In this document: positions 24,551 through 36,668 of the stretch, piece after piece
Layout of the letters: each line of letters begins with the position of its first letter
Numbering within the stretch: the stretch's first letter is position 1
Assembly (NCBI GenBank): GCA_002682825.1
Contig: NOKP01000014.1
Coordinates: forward strand, 631,559 to 695,558
Direction: 5' to 3'
Source: Neonectria sp. B-13
Lineage: Eukaryota > Ascomycota > Sordariomycetes > Hypocreales > Nectriaceae
Length of the DNA stretch: 64,000 nt
The notes under the pieces: generated by a model
Database searches by the model: none
Seen by the model: the letters and a program-made list of their open reading frames with translations, nothing else
Told to the model about the DNA's origin: nothing
Translations under genes and position numbers: made by a program

Positions 24551-25999
24551 TTATGCCGACGCCCGTCGAGGGAGCTCCCCGGGTTGTCGATCTGCAGGCT
24601 CGACGCTGAGTCGGTGAGCATCAAGGGGCTCCAGGCTCTCGTACTCGATCGGGGGCTCCGCGGTTGGGTAAGCCGGGGGGCTAGGAGGAACGTCCTGGTA
24701 GACGGGAGGGGCCTCGTTGTCCCAGCTAACGCCCATGCCAGCGTGGTCCGTCATGACGACACCGTAGTGCATTCGCAGGATGCGGCCGGTGCCCGTCTGC
24801 GTCGCCATGTGAGGCTTGCCCTCGGGTGCGTACTCTCTAGAAACGACCAGCTCGATGAGGAGCGAGTGCGTCACCTCAGTGCCGTCCTGGGTCTTGGTGT
24901 CACAGGCGTACTTGAGCTCGCGGGTGTGCGACTTGTACTGGTTGGCAAAGTACTCAAACTCCATGTCAACGTTGCCGTCGGCGCCGCTGAAGTCCGACTT
25001 CCAACCTTCGTGAAGGTGCTTCTCACCGAGGAGGCGGACCTCAGTGCGGGTCAGACCCTTCTTGTCGGCGTCGGTCACGTTCGCAGCGGGAGAGTGTCGC
25101 CCGCAGGCGGGGGCCACCGTCTTGATGGTCTCCTCGAGTCGCCAGGTGACCTTCTTGAGCCGCCAGAAGTCAATGGTCTTGGCCTTGTCGTTGCGGGTCA
25201 CCAGGCCGTCTAGGCGGAGAGACACCTTGTTCGTGCCGGTAGGGTGGATGATGGAGCTGTAGTGGGCGCTGGCCTTGATGTTGGTCGGGGGGAAGACGCG
25301 GACGGAGTGGTGGGGGAGATCATGCTCGGGGAGAGATCGCTTGACCGTGAAGGTCTTCTCGAACCGAATGGGGGCGCAGGATCCCGTGTGAGAGCAGGAG
25401 CTCTTGGTGACGAGAGCGTCGGCGTTGAACTCGTACATGATGGCCACGAGAGGAGTGTCCATGGAGGCGGGGAGGTGGCCATCGAGGAGGATAGAGAAGG
25501 GGAAAGTGTGGCGGCCTCGTCGTAGAGCAGTGGGCTTTGCGATGAACTTCCAGCTTTGCAGCTCGGTGTACTGGTTCTGGCAGTCGGTGCAGTGGCCTTG
25601 GTAGGGACGCTTCTGGATGACGTGCAGGCGGAGAGCGGCGGTAAAGGTGCCAATCTCGACAAAGTCGTCACGGACGTCGAGGAACATCTGGCCCGTGATC
25701 AGGGCGCCGGTGCTCTCCTCGGCGCTGCCGTGGAAGACAACGGGAGGGCTCTCGATACTCCATCCTAGGGAGACGGGCGAGGGGTGGTCCTTGGAGGATT
25801 TGCCGAAGGGCAGGGAGATGCGGTGGTGCTTCTTAACACCGTCGATGAGGTCGGGCATCTTCACAGACAGCACATTGGGCTGGTCCTCGCCATCAGAGGT
25901 GTAGGGGCTGGTCGTGCGGGATCGAGAGATGGTGACCTTCTTGATCTGCGCAATGTTGCCAGAAGATGTGCGAAGGAAGTTGGCCACGCGGTGGGGCAT
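24551..25999 (-). CDS. Arrestin-like (alpha-arrestin/LDB19 type) ubiquitin-ligase adaptor
   Basis: Intronless 482-aa frame. The middle of the protein is all-beta arrestin-like sequence: ESTGALITGQMFLDV, VEIGTFTAALRLHVIQKRPY and GRHTFPFSILLDGHLPASMD match the arrestin N-lobe pattern (bridging strands and the HTFPF motif). A short Cys-containing segment (HCTDCQNQY) follows beta strands. The C-terminal tail carries two PPxY-type motifs, PPVY at 431-434 and PPAY at 441-444, that in this family recruit WW domains of the Rsp5/NEDD4 HECT ligase. Alpha-arrestins bring that ligase to plasma-membrane transporters and receptors to trigger endocytosis. The closest yeast type by layout is Ldb19/Art1, though substrate specificity cannot be read from sequence. 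The start at 25999 is the first Met and fits MPHRVANFLRTS. Confidence 0.88.
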   Translation of the reverse strand: MPHRVANFLRTSSGNIAQIKKVTISRSRTTSPYTSDGEDQPNVLSVKMPDLIDGVKKHHRISLPFGKSSKDHPSPVSLGWSIESPPVVFHGSAEESTGALITGQMFLDVRDDFVEIGTFTAALRLHVIQKRPYQGHCTDCQNQYTELQSWKFIAKPTALRRGRHTFPFSILLDGHLPASMDTPLVAIMYEFNADALVTKSSCSHTGSCAPIRFEKTFTVKRSLPEHDLPHHSVRVFPPTNIKASAHYSSIIHPTGTNKVSLRLDGLVTRNDKAKTIDFWRLKKVTWRLEETIKTVAPACGRHSPAANVTDADKKGLTRTEVRLLGEKHLHEGWKSDFSGADGNVDMEFEYFANQYKSHTRELKYACDTKTQDGTEVTHSLLIELVVSREYAPEGKPHMATQTGTGRILRMHYGVVMTDHAGMGVSWDNEAPPVYQDVPPSPPAYPTAEPPIEYESLEPLDAHRLSVEPADRQPGELPRRASA

Positions 26000-28900
26000 T
26001 GTGGACGATTTGGTGGAGGGTTTCCCTTAGCTTCAGGTATGACCTGGGGGGGAGTGTTTGATTTGTATAAGTGGGAAGCCGGTTTGTGTAAGCGAAGGCC
26101 CAAGACGCAATAAAAGTCAAGGGACAGACGACGCCGGCGTCGCTGGCTTGATGATGCGAACGGGTTGGTAATAGCCGGCTCAAACCACCAGGGGTAGAAA
26201 AGCTGTTCACTTCTCGCTGGCGGATATGCGCGCTGGTCTGATGCCGATGCTGGCGGTGGTCGGCTGACACACGAAGATGCAGCGGCTGCAGGCGGCACGA
26301 CGATGACGATGGGATGGCGTCCAGGCGAGCTAACTCGTTCAAGGCGAGTGGAAGCTTGGCCGTGCTAGGGTCGATCGGCCTCGTTTTTCGTTCTTTTAGA
26401 CTGGACAAGTCTGCGGGATTCGGAGCGCCGAAAACAGGGGGGGGGGGAGAGTGGTCCGGTCCAAGGCAAAATTTTCTTTTTTTTTTCCTTCTGTCTCCTT
26501 CTTTTTTTCCCGTTCAGGCAGAGGCGCCTATTGTTTCTTTATGTTCCTGGTCTCGATGGGGAGGAAGCGAGCGACTGGCAGACGAGGAGGTGTCTGAAGC
26601 AGAAGTCAATTGTCTCTTGTAAGTCGAGGAGCGGTGGGCGTGGTCGTGCAGGATGGTGTAAGTCAAGTGTGGCAAAAAATTATGCAAGGAAGCTATAGGG
26701 CAGTCTGGGGAAGAAGTGTGGTTGCCGGTGTTCTCGAAGGCCTCTCAAAGTCTGGGGAAAGCTGAATGATCTTCTTTTTCAAGGAGGAGATCAGAAATCA
26801 TGGAGATGGGAGAGAGATATCGGGCTCCTTATGAGCTCGGAGCTCTTCTCGCAGGAGTAAATAATTCGACTCGCCTCGACGAGCCTCCTGCACCGGCGGG
26901 GGGAAACGATGTGTCATAGCGAGCAACGCGATGCCATGACGAGCTTGTTCAGTGGCGCCTCCTGTGGGCATCTAGTTGCATCCACTGACAGCGGCTCCCG
27001 CCTGACTGCAACTTGGCGGCATTGCGCAAAGGGAAGGGTACGGGTGTGTGATCACTGTACTGTGGTACTTGCTGTGCTAGGGACGGTGTGCTGTGTGGTG
27101 TGCGAGCGGGTACCCAAGGTGTGTGTAAGTGGGCGCATGGCCCACGGGGGTGGACGCATGGAGGGGCCTTTCGCTTCATCAGCGGGAAACGTGATGAGGT
27201 GCTTTGGCCAAGAGAAGAAGAAGAGAGACTGGGAGAGAGTAGGCCGAGCGTGATGTGGAGACGGACTTGGGCGTGTGGCCTGGACGACTGGCTGCCAACA
27301 GGGTCCGTCGAGCGACCAGCGGGGAGTATACGAATTACACTACCATTACAGCGCAGTACGAAGTACCTACAGTTTCTTCCATGATCCCATGGATGTCCTG
27401 GCGACGGCCATCTGCGGGTGGGGTCCATTGGGAAGGCCAGGTGGGATCTTGCTGCAGAGATCGTGGATGTATCGTGGATCGTGTTAATTCCCGTGTGTGA
27501 AACTGAATGGGCGGAGTTGACTCGTGTCGACTTTGTGACCCGGCTCCGTACTGGACTCTGGCACCTTGAAGAGAGAGAGAGTCAGAGGAAAGCCAAAAGA
27601 ACCGACGCTGCCCGGGTGTTTCCGCCGTAATTGGTACGTCTTCCCGCTGAGCAAGATGAGCACGTTTAGACGAATTGGTGTCTGATTTCTGAAATGTGCT
27701 CATGCAGAACGTGCAATTGCGGCATCACAACACGAAACCCCATTTGACTCTCTTGAGGCGGTTGCTAGCCAAGTGGCAGTTTGGTAGGTCATCTGCGAGG
27801 CCGACGACGCCCAGTGAGTGGTGCGCGGCGCCGAGGGTTCACAGGGCCCCAACCGTCGCCCGTAGGTCGGCGGCATCCACCACTCACAGCCGGCAATGCG
27901 GCCGTCTTTCAACCTCAGGGCGGGCACGCCTTTCCCCCTAGACCGGGCCGGGAAGAGAGAAAGCCTCGCAGGCGCCCTGTCTCGTAGGGCGCAGGGCCCT
28001 TAATTACCGTGTACGTACCCGGTAGCAGGGTCTCGGAAACCGGAACTTGCAAAGGGTGATCTGATGTGGCATGGAGCACCTCACACATGACGCCTTTTGC
28101 GCGCTGGCGCGGTACGGCAGAGCTAACTGAGAGGTACTGTGGCGCGCACTTGGTTGTGCGGGAACGGGCAGCTGGCGGGCTAGCAGAAGGGAAAAAAGCC
28201 CGCCATGCCTGTAAAGGCTGCAGACCATCACTTTTCGCCTGGTACACTGGACGGATGGAAGGGACGGGAGAGTCAGTGTTTTGGGTGCTTTGCCGCGGAG
28301 ATGGGATCTTCGGCGGCAGCCATCACGGCATAGGCCATCTGGTTACACCCGCTCGCCGTTGGCCAGTGGCCTTACACCAGGGCGACGCCACTTGCGACTT
28401 TGACGTCAACCGTGTATGCCCATGCGTGCCCGTTGTCAGGTCGCGACACGGCTCTTCGGCGCGGAGAAGCATACACACCTAACTTTCGCCCAAGTGAAGT
28501 GCAGCCAGCAGCTTACACCAACTGCCAACTGCCTCAAAAGCAAGCCATGCTGGGACGCTCGACGCCCATCACGCCGCACCTTTCCATCCGCCGTACGCGA
28601 TGTGCCGAGTCTGACATTGGGTCTAGTCCTGTCGGGTGCCCTTCACACCCCCTTCCTCCCCTTCGGGGTTGAAGCCCCCAGTGATATGATGAGCAGTTGT
28701 GCCCTGACACGCCCGACCACGCCCTCCAGCTAATTACGCCCTTCGCGAGAGCCCTGTAGCATCCAGTCCCGTCAGGTGTGTGTTGCCCTGCACGTCCGTC
28801 CGCTGGCGACCCTTGTGGGCGAGAAGAGACAACATGAACCACCTGAGCACCGATGCATGAATCTCCAACGAGCAACAGGGGGTTGGTACTGGGCGGGGCG

Positions 28901-31900
28901 GGCGAATTCGAGAATGAAGGGGGAACCCGAAAATCATGGATACCATGAGGTTCTGAACATCCCACTGGATGGCCTGGAGCCGGCGGGGACCGCTGCCTCC
29001 AAAACTCACCGAAAGTATAAGAGAGCGAGACGGGGGAGACCTCCACAGGACTGGAAGCCTGGAGGTGGGCCCACTTCCGACTCTCGGCCGATGGAGACGA
29101 AGGTGCTCCACCGAGTCGAAAGAGTACATGGCAACGCGGACGTGGCCGGCTTACAATAGGCAAAGCGAGAGAGAGAAGAGGAAACTCGGAACCAATTGCC
29201 TGGAAACTGGTGCAAACGCATGTTGCTTATTACCGGCTGCAGCATTACAATCGGTAGTATTCGCATGCACACTCTACCTTTCGTCCCATCGTGTGCGCAT
29301 TGTTACCTGTTCTGGGCACGCACCCCACAGGGTCAGGGGTGCTCTGGAGCTCCAATGCACCACCGGTGCTGCGAGTGTATTGAAGAGCGCCCCAGTTGGT
29401 GATGGAGCTCCTCCTGGTCATAGGATGATATTTTGTGCAGAGAGCTGCAGAAACGGTGTAGATGTGGCTGTCTACGATAGTTGCCCATTTGTCGGCTGGG
29501 AGAGCTTGACGAGGTTTTGCAAGACCGGACGTCTGCAACCCGGCGATCTCTGCCGTGCTCATGCAAGCCAAGCATATCGACGCCATGGTTGGGAGAACGG
29601 GGCGTCAAGGGTGTCCAACTGTCAACGCAAGAGGCATTGGGTACAAGTGACAACAGGCCAAACGCGCAACACAACAAGCGCCTCAGCGTCAAGGCTTCAA
29701 CGACAAAGCATGCTCGCGTGCGACTTCAAAGCAGCTTCGCATCGCATCGCATCCAGCCGAGCAGACGCTCGCAAACTGACAATGTGCGGTAAGAAACCCC
29801 GGGCGTCGTCCCTTTCCCAACTGGGCATTTCATCATGTGCGGCCCCCTCATTTCATCTCTCGCTGCCAGTTCCCCTCAATTCCACTCGTGCTCTCCGCTT
29901 CTTCTGCAGACGGTGCATCACGGGGTGTCGTCCCGCCTTTGTCTCCTGTTTGCCCAGCTTCTCGCTCGCTCGGTCAGGCATTCCGTCACCTTTCCCCGTG
30001 GGTTGTGTTGCGGTTGCCGGCCACGGTAGGTACGTACTCCCCCCCCAACTAACTTACCCGCCAGCCACTCCGGGACCGGCCCCGCTAAAAAAGAGAGTCG
30101 AGAGAGTCATCAGAGTCAGGGTAGACTGAGAGAGAGAAAAACCCTTCACAGCCGCGCACCCGCCATTTCCTGTGCCGTCGAATTTCATGCCGGTCCCACG
30201 AAAGAGCTCCACCGCTAGAAACGGTGCGCCCTCTTTGTCAGACGTCAGAAACTTGGTTTGTTCCATTCTGGGGGTCACCTGGACCGTCAGGAGCCCGTGC
30301 CCAACCAGCCCAGTCACTGATTCCCTGTAGCGGGTGGGGTCTTTTTCGCATTTTGCATCGACGACAGACCTGAAAATTTTTCAGAGTCACAAAGTCCAAG
30401 GTCCGTTCTAAGCTGGATCCAGCTCCCGCGTGGCTGAACTGGACCCCTGGTTTCCTTGGCCAGAGCACGTCCCTGGGCTTCCCTTCCTCGTTGGCTCTGT
30501 TAATTTTCAAATCTGGGAATCGGAAAGCTTGCTCCTGAAGCTCTCCAAGCTCCAAACACTCAGAGCACGCCCTCCCTCTTTGGGCTCCGCCAGTTGGCCG
30601 GCGGCCCTCATCCATCGGCCATCGGCCATCCTGGGAAAATCTCTGAATCGGGCCCTGACTGGTCTCTTTCCCTCTCGGGGTCTCTTGCTTCGTTTGAGGC
30701 TGAGCGGGCCGTCGTCATGTTCGCGCCTCAGAGCTGAGAGAGCCTCTGACTAGTTGTTTCTGTTCTATCCTCAAGTCTCGAATCTCACTTCAGACAGGTC
30801 TCGACTCGACTCTCGAACGGATCCCAGGTTCCTGGTTTAGGTCCCTTGTGGATCGATCTCACCGCACGCCCCTTTCACCATCGCAGCATCTATGGCGCAT
30901 GCATGCTTCAACATGGAAGGCAACACTGCAACAGTACGTAGTACTTGTAACATCGCCGATGCCATCCGTTACGGTGCGACCACCGTGAGACGTAATACAT
31001 CCATCTACGATGTCACGATGGGGGCATTTCTGGTTGGTTGCCACCCTTACGGCTAACCAACTGCAGCATTCGTATGTTGGTCCAGAATCAGATGTTTGAC
31101 CACGACTGCTCTGAGCTCACCTTGATGGAGCTCACCAATTCCCTCGTTTGCTCCAACACGTGCCTTTTTGCTCGTTCTCTCCTGGGTGGCCTTTGAATTA
31201 CTGCACATTCGAGGCCAGGCCAGTTAGATGCATGTCAGCTAGCCCCTCCGTTGGAGCTACAGAACACACTGGTATTGTACGGTGCTGTCTCGTGTAAGTC
31301 ATCCATCCATGGCCTATCTACCCTATTGCTTCAATTCAGGTTTGGATTATCACTGCAACGTCGTCGCCTGTATGACCTCACCACATTGACGTCAAAACGC
31401 TAGAAGTTTTCTAGTGTCTTCGCAAAATTTCAGACGGCTTGGAATCCTGCATCGGGCAAGTTTCCAGAATATTCATATTTGCCCGAACACTTTTGCCACC
31501 GCCGCGCGCCGATCCAGATCCTGCCGTGATCCGCCTTCCCGTGCCGAGTTCCACGTCATGTTGTTCTACTGAACACCAAGTTGCCTTCTTCACTCGCCCC
31601 GCGAATCTTGAGACGTTAGGGGTTTGTGCGGGTAGGAAGAAACTAGAGCCCTCCACTTGAAGCCTCGCAACCATCTCATCATTGCATCGTCAAGAAGCTT
31701 TCTCGAAGTCCAAGCATGGGCGGTTGAAGGTGGAGCCCCGCCACCAAGTTCTCTTTGGCTATATTGCACGCCCTCAAAACCACACGCCCACGGTTCGTTC
31801 TAAATCGGAACCGGATCGAGACCTGGGCAAAGCACAAACAGCCGAGCTCGCCCACGCCGCGCCCACGCCGCGACCGAGCCGCCTTCTCAGCACAGACCGA

Positions 31901-34631
31901 GTCAAGGTCAAGTGAGCCTCACGGCTGCGGCTCTCTCAGGCTTTTCAAGGCCCCTAGTCCTCCGGTGCGGTCTAATACGTAATATATTGACTTTGTGTGC
32001 CTGAGCACCCTGGTCTCGCGAGCCACCAGCGCCAACGCCTACCCAAACGATCGGCGGCATGCCACCACGAGCCACATCTCATCTCGCGGGAACACCCAGC
32101 TCAGCCCTGTCGTGACACGCTGGCTGGTGCTGGTGCTGGCGCTGGTGTTGGTGCCAGCACGCCCCGTCCGCGGTCGCCGTTTGCGAAACCGTCCACGGTC
32201 GATGGTGCAATCAACGCCCAAGTCTGCGCAACGTGGCCATGGGGGCTAGATCCTCTATGTCCAACCGCGTTCCCATTTCCGAATGGCTGGCTCTGTAGCA
32301 ATTTGCTCAGTTGAGGGAGCTGACACAATGTGAGGGCGAAGTCGTCAGAAACGCCATTTACATCGCCATGCTCCGTCACCTCCCGAAGAGACTCGAACCA
32401 GTGGTTGGATAGCTTTGGAGACACGGAGTGACGGACCGTCGCCACTAACAACCAATATAGTACGTACTTGCACCCGTTTCCGTCGCGAAGTGCATGGCGA
32501 TGGGTGTCGGTTTATAAATCGTATATTTTTCACTGCGGTCCAGCTCCTGGTGTGCGGGTCCAACGCCATCTTTTTGAGCCGCATCACAACCGGTGCGCGG
32601 GCCACCTTTACGCTATAATTATCTCATAGAATCCTCCTTGACAGCAGTTATCAATCAGGCACTGGCAGAGACTTTTGAACGGAGTGGGTTTGCTCCATTC
32701 CGCCCACGGTAATCCCACGGCCTTGCATCAAATCATGTCCTGGAGCCCAGCGGTGAATCACGATGCGGCCAGGTGAAGACGCGAGTTCGCTTTACCTGAG
32801 ACGTAGATGTTTATGCTTAACACCTTGGCAGGCATACAGACTGTCAGCTCCTGGCAAGTCCCCGTCCGACTCAGGCCGGCCTGACTTACATGAAGTTGAA
32901 ATGAGCGGCAATGCAGGCTTCGGAATAGCCCACAGCTGCCCGAGTGCTAGCACATCCCCTTGCATGCTTCCCGCAGGCAGATCGACAGCCACCAAGCACA
33001 GCTCGAGAACTCAAATCGTCGGGTTCGTCCTCCGTGTAACCAAACGTCCAGCGTGGTCTGAGCGCGTCGTCAGCTCGACCCTCGGCGGTGCGCGGGTGGG
33101 CCAGCGACGCCGACTCGGGATGCGGCGCCGCGTCGGTCTAGCCTACGTCGGTCGGAACAACCTCTTCTCGCTTGCCATTGCCCGCCAGGGATGGCGAAAC
33201 GAACACCTCGCTGATCGGGTATCATACGTATTGCCATCGGCTCTCAGCGGGCCAGGACGGATCCTCACCCTGGCTGTTACGCTCTATGCCGACCACCGCC
33301 CCGTCAATAACGGTGCGTCATGTGCCCAGGCCTTCCTTGATAGGCCCTGCTCATGTCATTGTGCGACCACGGCGGCGACGTCCGTGCGGATGACATGTTC
33401 CTTGGCACCATCAAAGACAGACCACGGTACAGACCACGGTTGAAGACCTGTCATATGGATCGTAAAACACTCCCTAAAAACCGAAAGACTGCCAGCGAGC
33501 ATCACGAAACGACTTCGGTGTAATGTGTCAAGAGATCCACGCGCCGCAGGTAACACCGGTGCCTCCTTACGGATTATTGTGTGTGTCGGGAGATGCCATC
33601 GACTTCTCGCTTGTACCAACTCGGCAGTTGGACGTTGGAACGAGCCCACACCAACTGCGACGTTGCTCGGCGGTCCCTTTGCCCCGGTCCTGGGCCATCA
33701 GGATCAGGGGCACCGGCCGCAAATCTTTTTTTTCACAGAGCTCCATCCAGTGTGTTTTATTGAGCGGATACTGCAAGGATGTCGATGACCTCGAGCTGGG
33801 TTGTTTCTAGGGACAGCTCTGGAGCTCTAGGCTGGAGCTCCAAGTTGTCTGTTTTCACAGGACGCGTGATTGTAGCAATCGCCCATGGCCTATGCATCAC
33901 CCATCGATTTGACAATGAGTTCTGCTGTGAAGGCCAATGACTTGCAGGCACACTGTGGTATCTCGGCCTGCCCGTATTTGTAAACCAAGTGAATCCGTCT
34001 CTGCCGGTTTCTTTCCCGGCAAGGGTTCGGCATCGGCCCCGACTTCACATGGAGGATCTCCCCGTCACCAGATCAACCGCCGTACTCTTCGTCGCCACAT
34101 ATCCAAATCACCAGCAACCTGTTTCTGGAACCCAGCAATCTTTGGAAAGGAAAGTTTCCCCGTAGATGTGACTGGTGATGCGGGATGAACTAGCCTCGCG
34201 CCGACTATTCTATGCGGGGGCTACAACCCGCCGAGATCTAAAACCTGGAGAAAGGCGGATGGTAATTCTGGGGATAGATAAGAGGTAGTGCGAGGGGCTG
34301 ATAAGTGACGTTGAGAAATTAGTAAACTTGGCGCTGGATCATATGCCGCAGGGCCATTATGTGAAGCCGATGGTGGGATGAAGATCTCATCCCCACGCTC
34401 CGATTAGATCTTTCCTGGAGTGAGCCCCCCGAAATTGAATTAATTGGCCCATAAAGCTCCGGATCTGAGAAGAAGGCTGGTGACCTGGTGAGGAACCTTG
34501 CTCTCCCCCTTTTGGCGTTCTCTTCGCTCTTTGAGATGGAGAAGGTCATGATAACCGAATTGCAACTGATAAATTTTGGCTACCCTGAAATGGGTGCCTT
34601 CTTGTAATGTCATGTAAAGAGCAGTTTTAGG
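26000..34631. other. Gene-poor stretch, 8.6 kb, no supported gene
   Basis: The only notable features are simple sequence: a G-tract near 26438-26448, T-rich tracts at about 26476-26512, a GCTGGT-like hexamer run at 32124-32155, and TGACGTCA palindromes at 28401 and 31387 (CRE-like). Open frames reach 386 aa (28969-30129 plus) but are Arg/Ser/Cys-rich without domains and I take them as chance frames of GC-rich DNA. No transposase, reverse transcriptase or terminal repeats were recognised. Confidence 0.55.
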
Positions 34632-35172
34632 ATGTCAAGATATTTGCGCAAACAAGAGATTAGGGCCAGTCTTGGAGAGTCATATCTCGAAGGCCTCGCA
34701 TCGCTGTGCAAGCGCTTGGATGACGATATGGGACATATAGCGAAAGTATTTGGCGAAAGGCATGTCAGCCAGCTGTGAGGATTTTTGTTGAATTTTATCC
34801 TGCCTTTGGATAACTCACAAGTTTCGTTCCTCATGAGGTATGAACTTTTGAGCAAGGTGTGTCATTGTTGGGAACATTTACATCTCATTATCTCAAGATG
34901 TGCGAATCGACGTACGTAAGGCATCGTGGATGATATCAGTAGCAGATCCCTTGGCAATAGTTTGCTATGCCACACGAAATCTCTCCATAATTGGGCACGG
35001 TGATGTTCTAGCGGAGGCGAAGTCATTAAGTGCGATACTAGACTCTTTATGCTCCAGTATTGAGAAGATATTACACAATAAAAAACGGACACTTCCTAGA
35101 AGATTCGGCATTACTGGATGTCTAGTGTTGAAACATCTGACTCAACATGTCCACGGTAAGACTGACAATTAA
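34632..35172 (+). pseudogene. Possible gene remnant of unknown family
   Basis: An ATG at 34632 opens a protein-like frame (MSRYLRKQEIRASLGESYLE, then KRLDDDMGHIAKVFGERHVS) ended by a stop at a good donor. A 47-bp intron (34775-34821) leads in frame to LSFLMRYELLSK. The next protein-like segment from 34898 (VRKASWMISVADPLAIVCYA, then ILDSLCSSIEKILHNKKRTL) joins only through a poor donor (gtcatt at 34861), and the better donor (gtgtgt at 34857) gives a frame error. This could be a live gene with a weak splice site or a decayed fragment. The family is not recognised. Confidence 0.35.
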
Positions 35173-36577
35173 GGCGTGCAAAAGGCGTCAATGTGCATGT
35201 TGCATACCACCTGATAAATGCCTGAGGCTGTGGGAGTCAGAAGTGGCATCACGTGTAAGTCAGTTATATTCCATTAGCAAAGCAACGATCATGCACATCG
35301 TCGCTGAGATCCCAGCCCAGCTTTGGTGGCCAAGCCTTGGCGGATGTCACTTTAGCTGCTTGACTGGAAGACACCACTATCACCTCGCAACTGCTTTTGT
35401 ACATACGCCTAGAACAGGGCATAGGTGATCGTTGAGTACCTGTTTCTCCACTGTCATTGCTAGATCAAGGTAAGGCCAAGTCTCTCGACGGGCGAGCCAC
35501 CGTCTCGAGGAGGTGGGACATGTGGCATTCCACAGTCTTGACGAGGCTGCAGCTGAAAATGAAACCGGACGCGATGTAACAACAAACAAAGACCCGTGGC
35601 TGAAGCTGAGAACCGCTGCCCCGCATATGTTCATATGCCTTTTCCATCAACTACGTGATTCACATTTTCCCGCACTGCCGGTTTTATGAGAGACCTCCTG
35701 TATGCGGTAAAATATTGGTGGAATTTTGAGCTCACTCAAAGTATTAGACAACCAAGGAAGAAAGACTCTGCCCTTTCTTGGACTGCCGAGTAGATGAAGG
35801 CATACCGGAGCCGAACTGGCATCGGTTTTGGTGTGGAGGGGCTGAGAAAGTGGCAATGATTTGCTTCTGAACCCTGGAAACACACCATGCCTAGAAAAGG
35901 AACCAGGGAATCACGGAAGCTGAACTCACGGTCGCCTCCGTGGGTGTGGAAAAGTACCTAGGCCAGAATAGCCTGCAGACTCGTTAGCCTGAAGCCTCAT
36001 CCAATTGAAGTGGCCGCTCCATTACTCCCAGCCTTACATCTCTACTAAGAAACACTAGTGTTAATGATGGCACTGCGACGGCGCCTCTTAGGTATGTTAG
36101 CTACGACATAATACACGTGCCAGAGCTGATGGCCAGACCTAAGCCTTAGCCGCTAATGATTTCGGTTTGCATGACATTCGTACGTTAAAGAGAGGGATAG
36201 AGGACAATGGCTACTCGTTCTAATGTGTATGCAATGAGTAGGACGTTTAGAAACGGCATTGTACAACCTCATTGTCAAGAACGAACTAACCGCAAATGGT
36301 GACCGTGGTGGTGGCTGACTGAGACATTCAGCTTTGTGCTGCGAACTAGGACGCCAATCTTTTCAGCTCAGGCAATACGTCAAGAAGCACGGTTGGTGGC
36401 ACAAAGACAGCCAAGACCAGGCCGAGATATGGACGGAGTTCTTCTTCGTATCAGTCAAGAGATGGGCGATGTTACTTTACTTTTTCTCGAGATAAGCTGA
36501 TGTGACGACTGGGAAAAAGTGCTGTTCCGCTATACCTTATCGAGTGAGATATCCAACAGGCAACCTACGCTGCTCAA
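35173..36577. other. Intergenic, AT-richer, no supported gene
   Basis: No coding signal beyond the preceding fragment. The right end is the upstream region of the membrane-protein gene. Confidence 0.45.
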
Positions 36578-36591
36578 ATATGTATATTAAT
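36578..36591 (+). promoter_or_regulatory. TATA-like element
   Basis: An AT-only stretch of the form tatgtatattaata ends three bases before the first in-frame ATG (36594). That leaves no room for a 5' UTR, which favours the second in-frame ATG at 36669 as the start. Confidence 0.35.
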
Positions 36592-36668
36592 ACTTGGGCA
36601 TGAGTTTGGCACGTCTGAGGGCTGTGTTCTTCGAGGCTTCTAAACATATCGCAAGATCTATCATCACA

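Noticed and set aside
24584..25213. 209-codon plus-strand frame
   Set aside because: Antisense to the arrestin-like gene; Leu/Val/Arg-rich shadow frame with no independent support.
28969..30129. 386-codon plus-strand open frame
   Set aside because: Composition is Arg/Ser/Cys-heavy with no domain, helix pattern or intron signal; long frames of this sort are expected by chance in GC-rich DNA.
32124..32155. CRISPR-like or regular spacer array
   Set aside because: The hexamer run has no spacers, and nothing else in this eukaryotic window shows repeat-spacer order.
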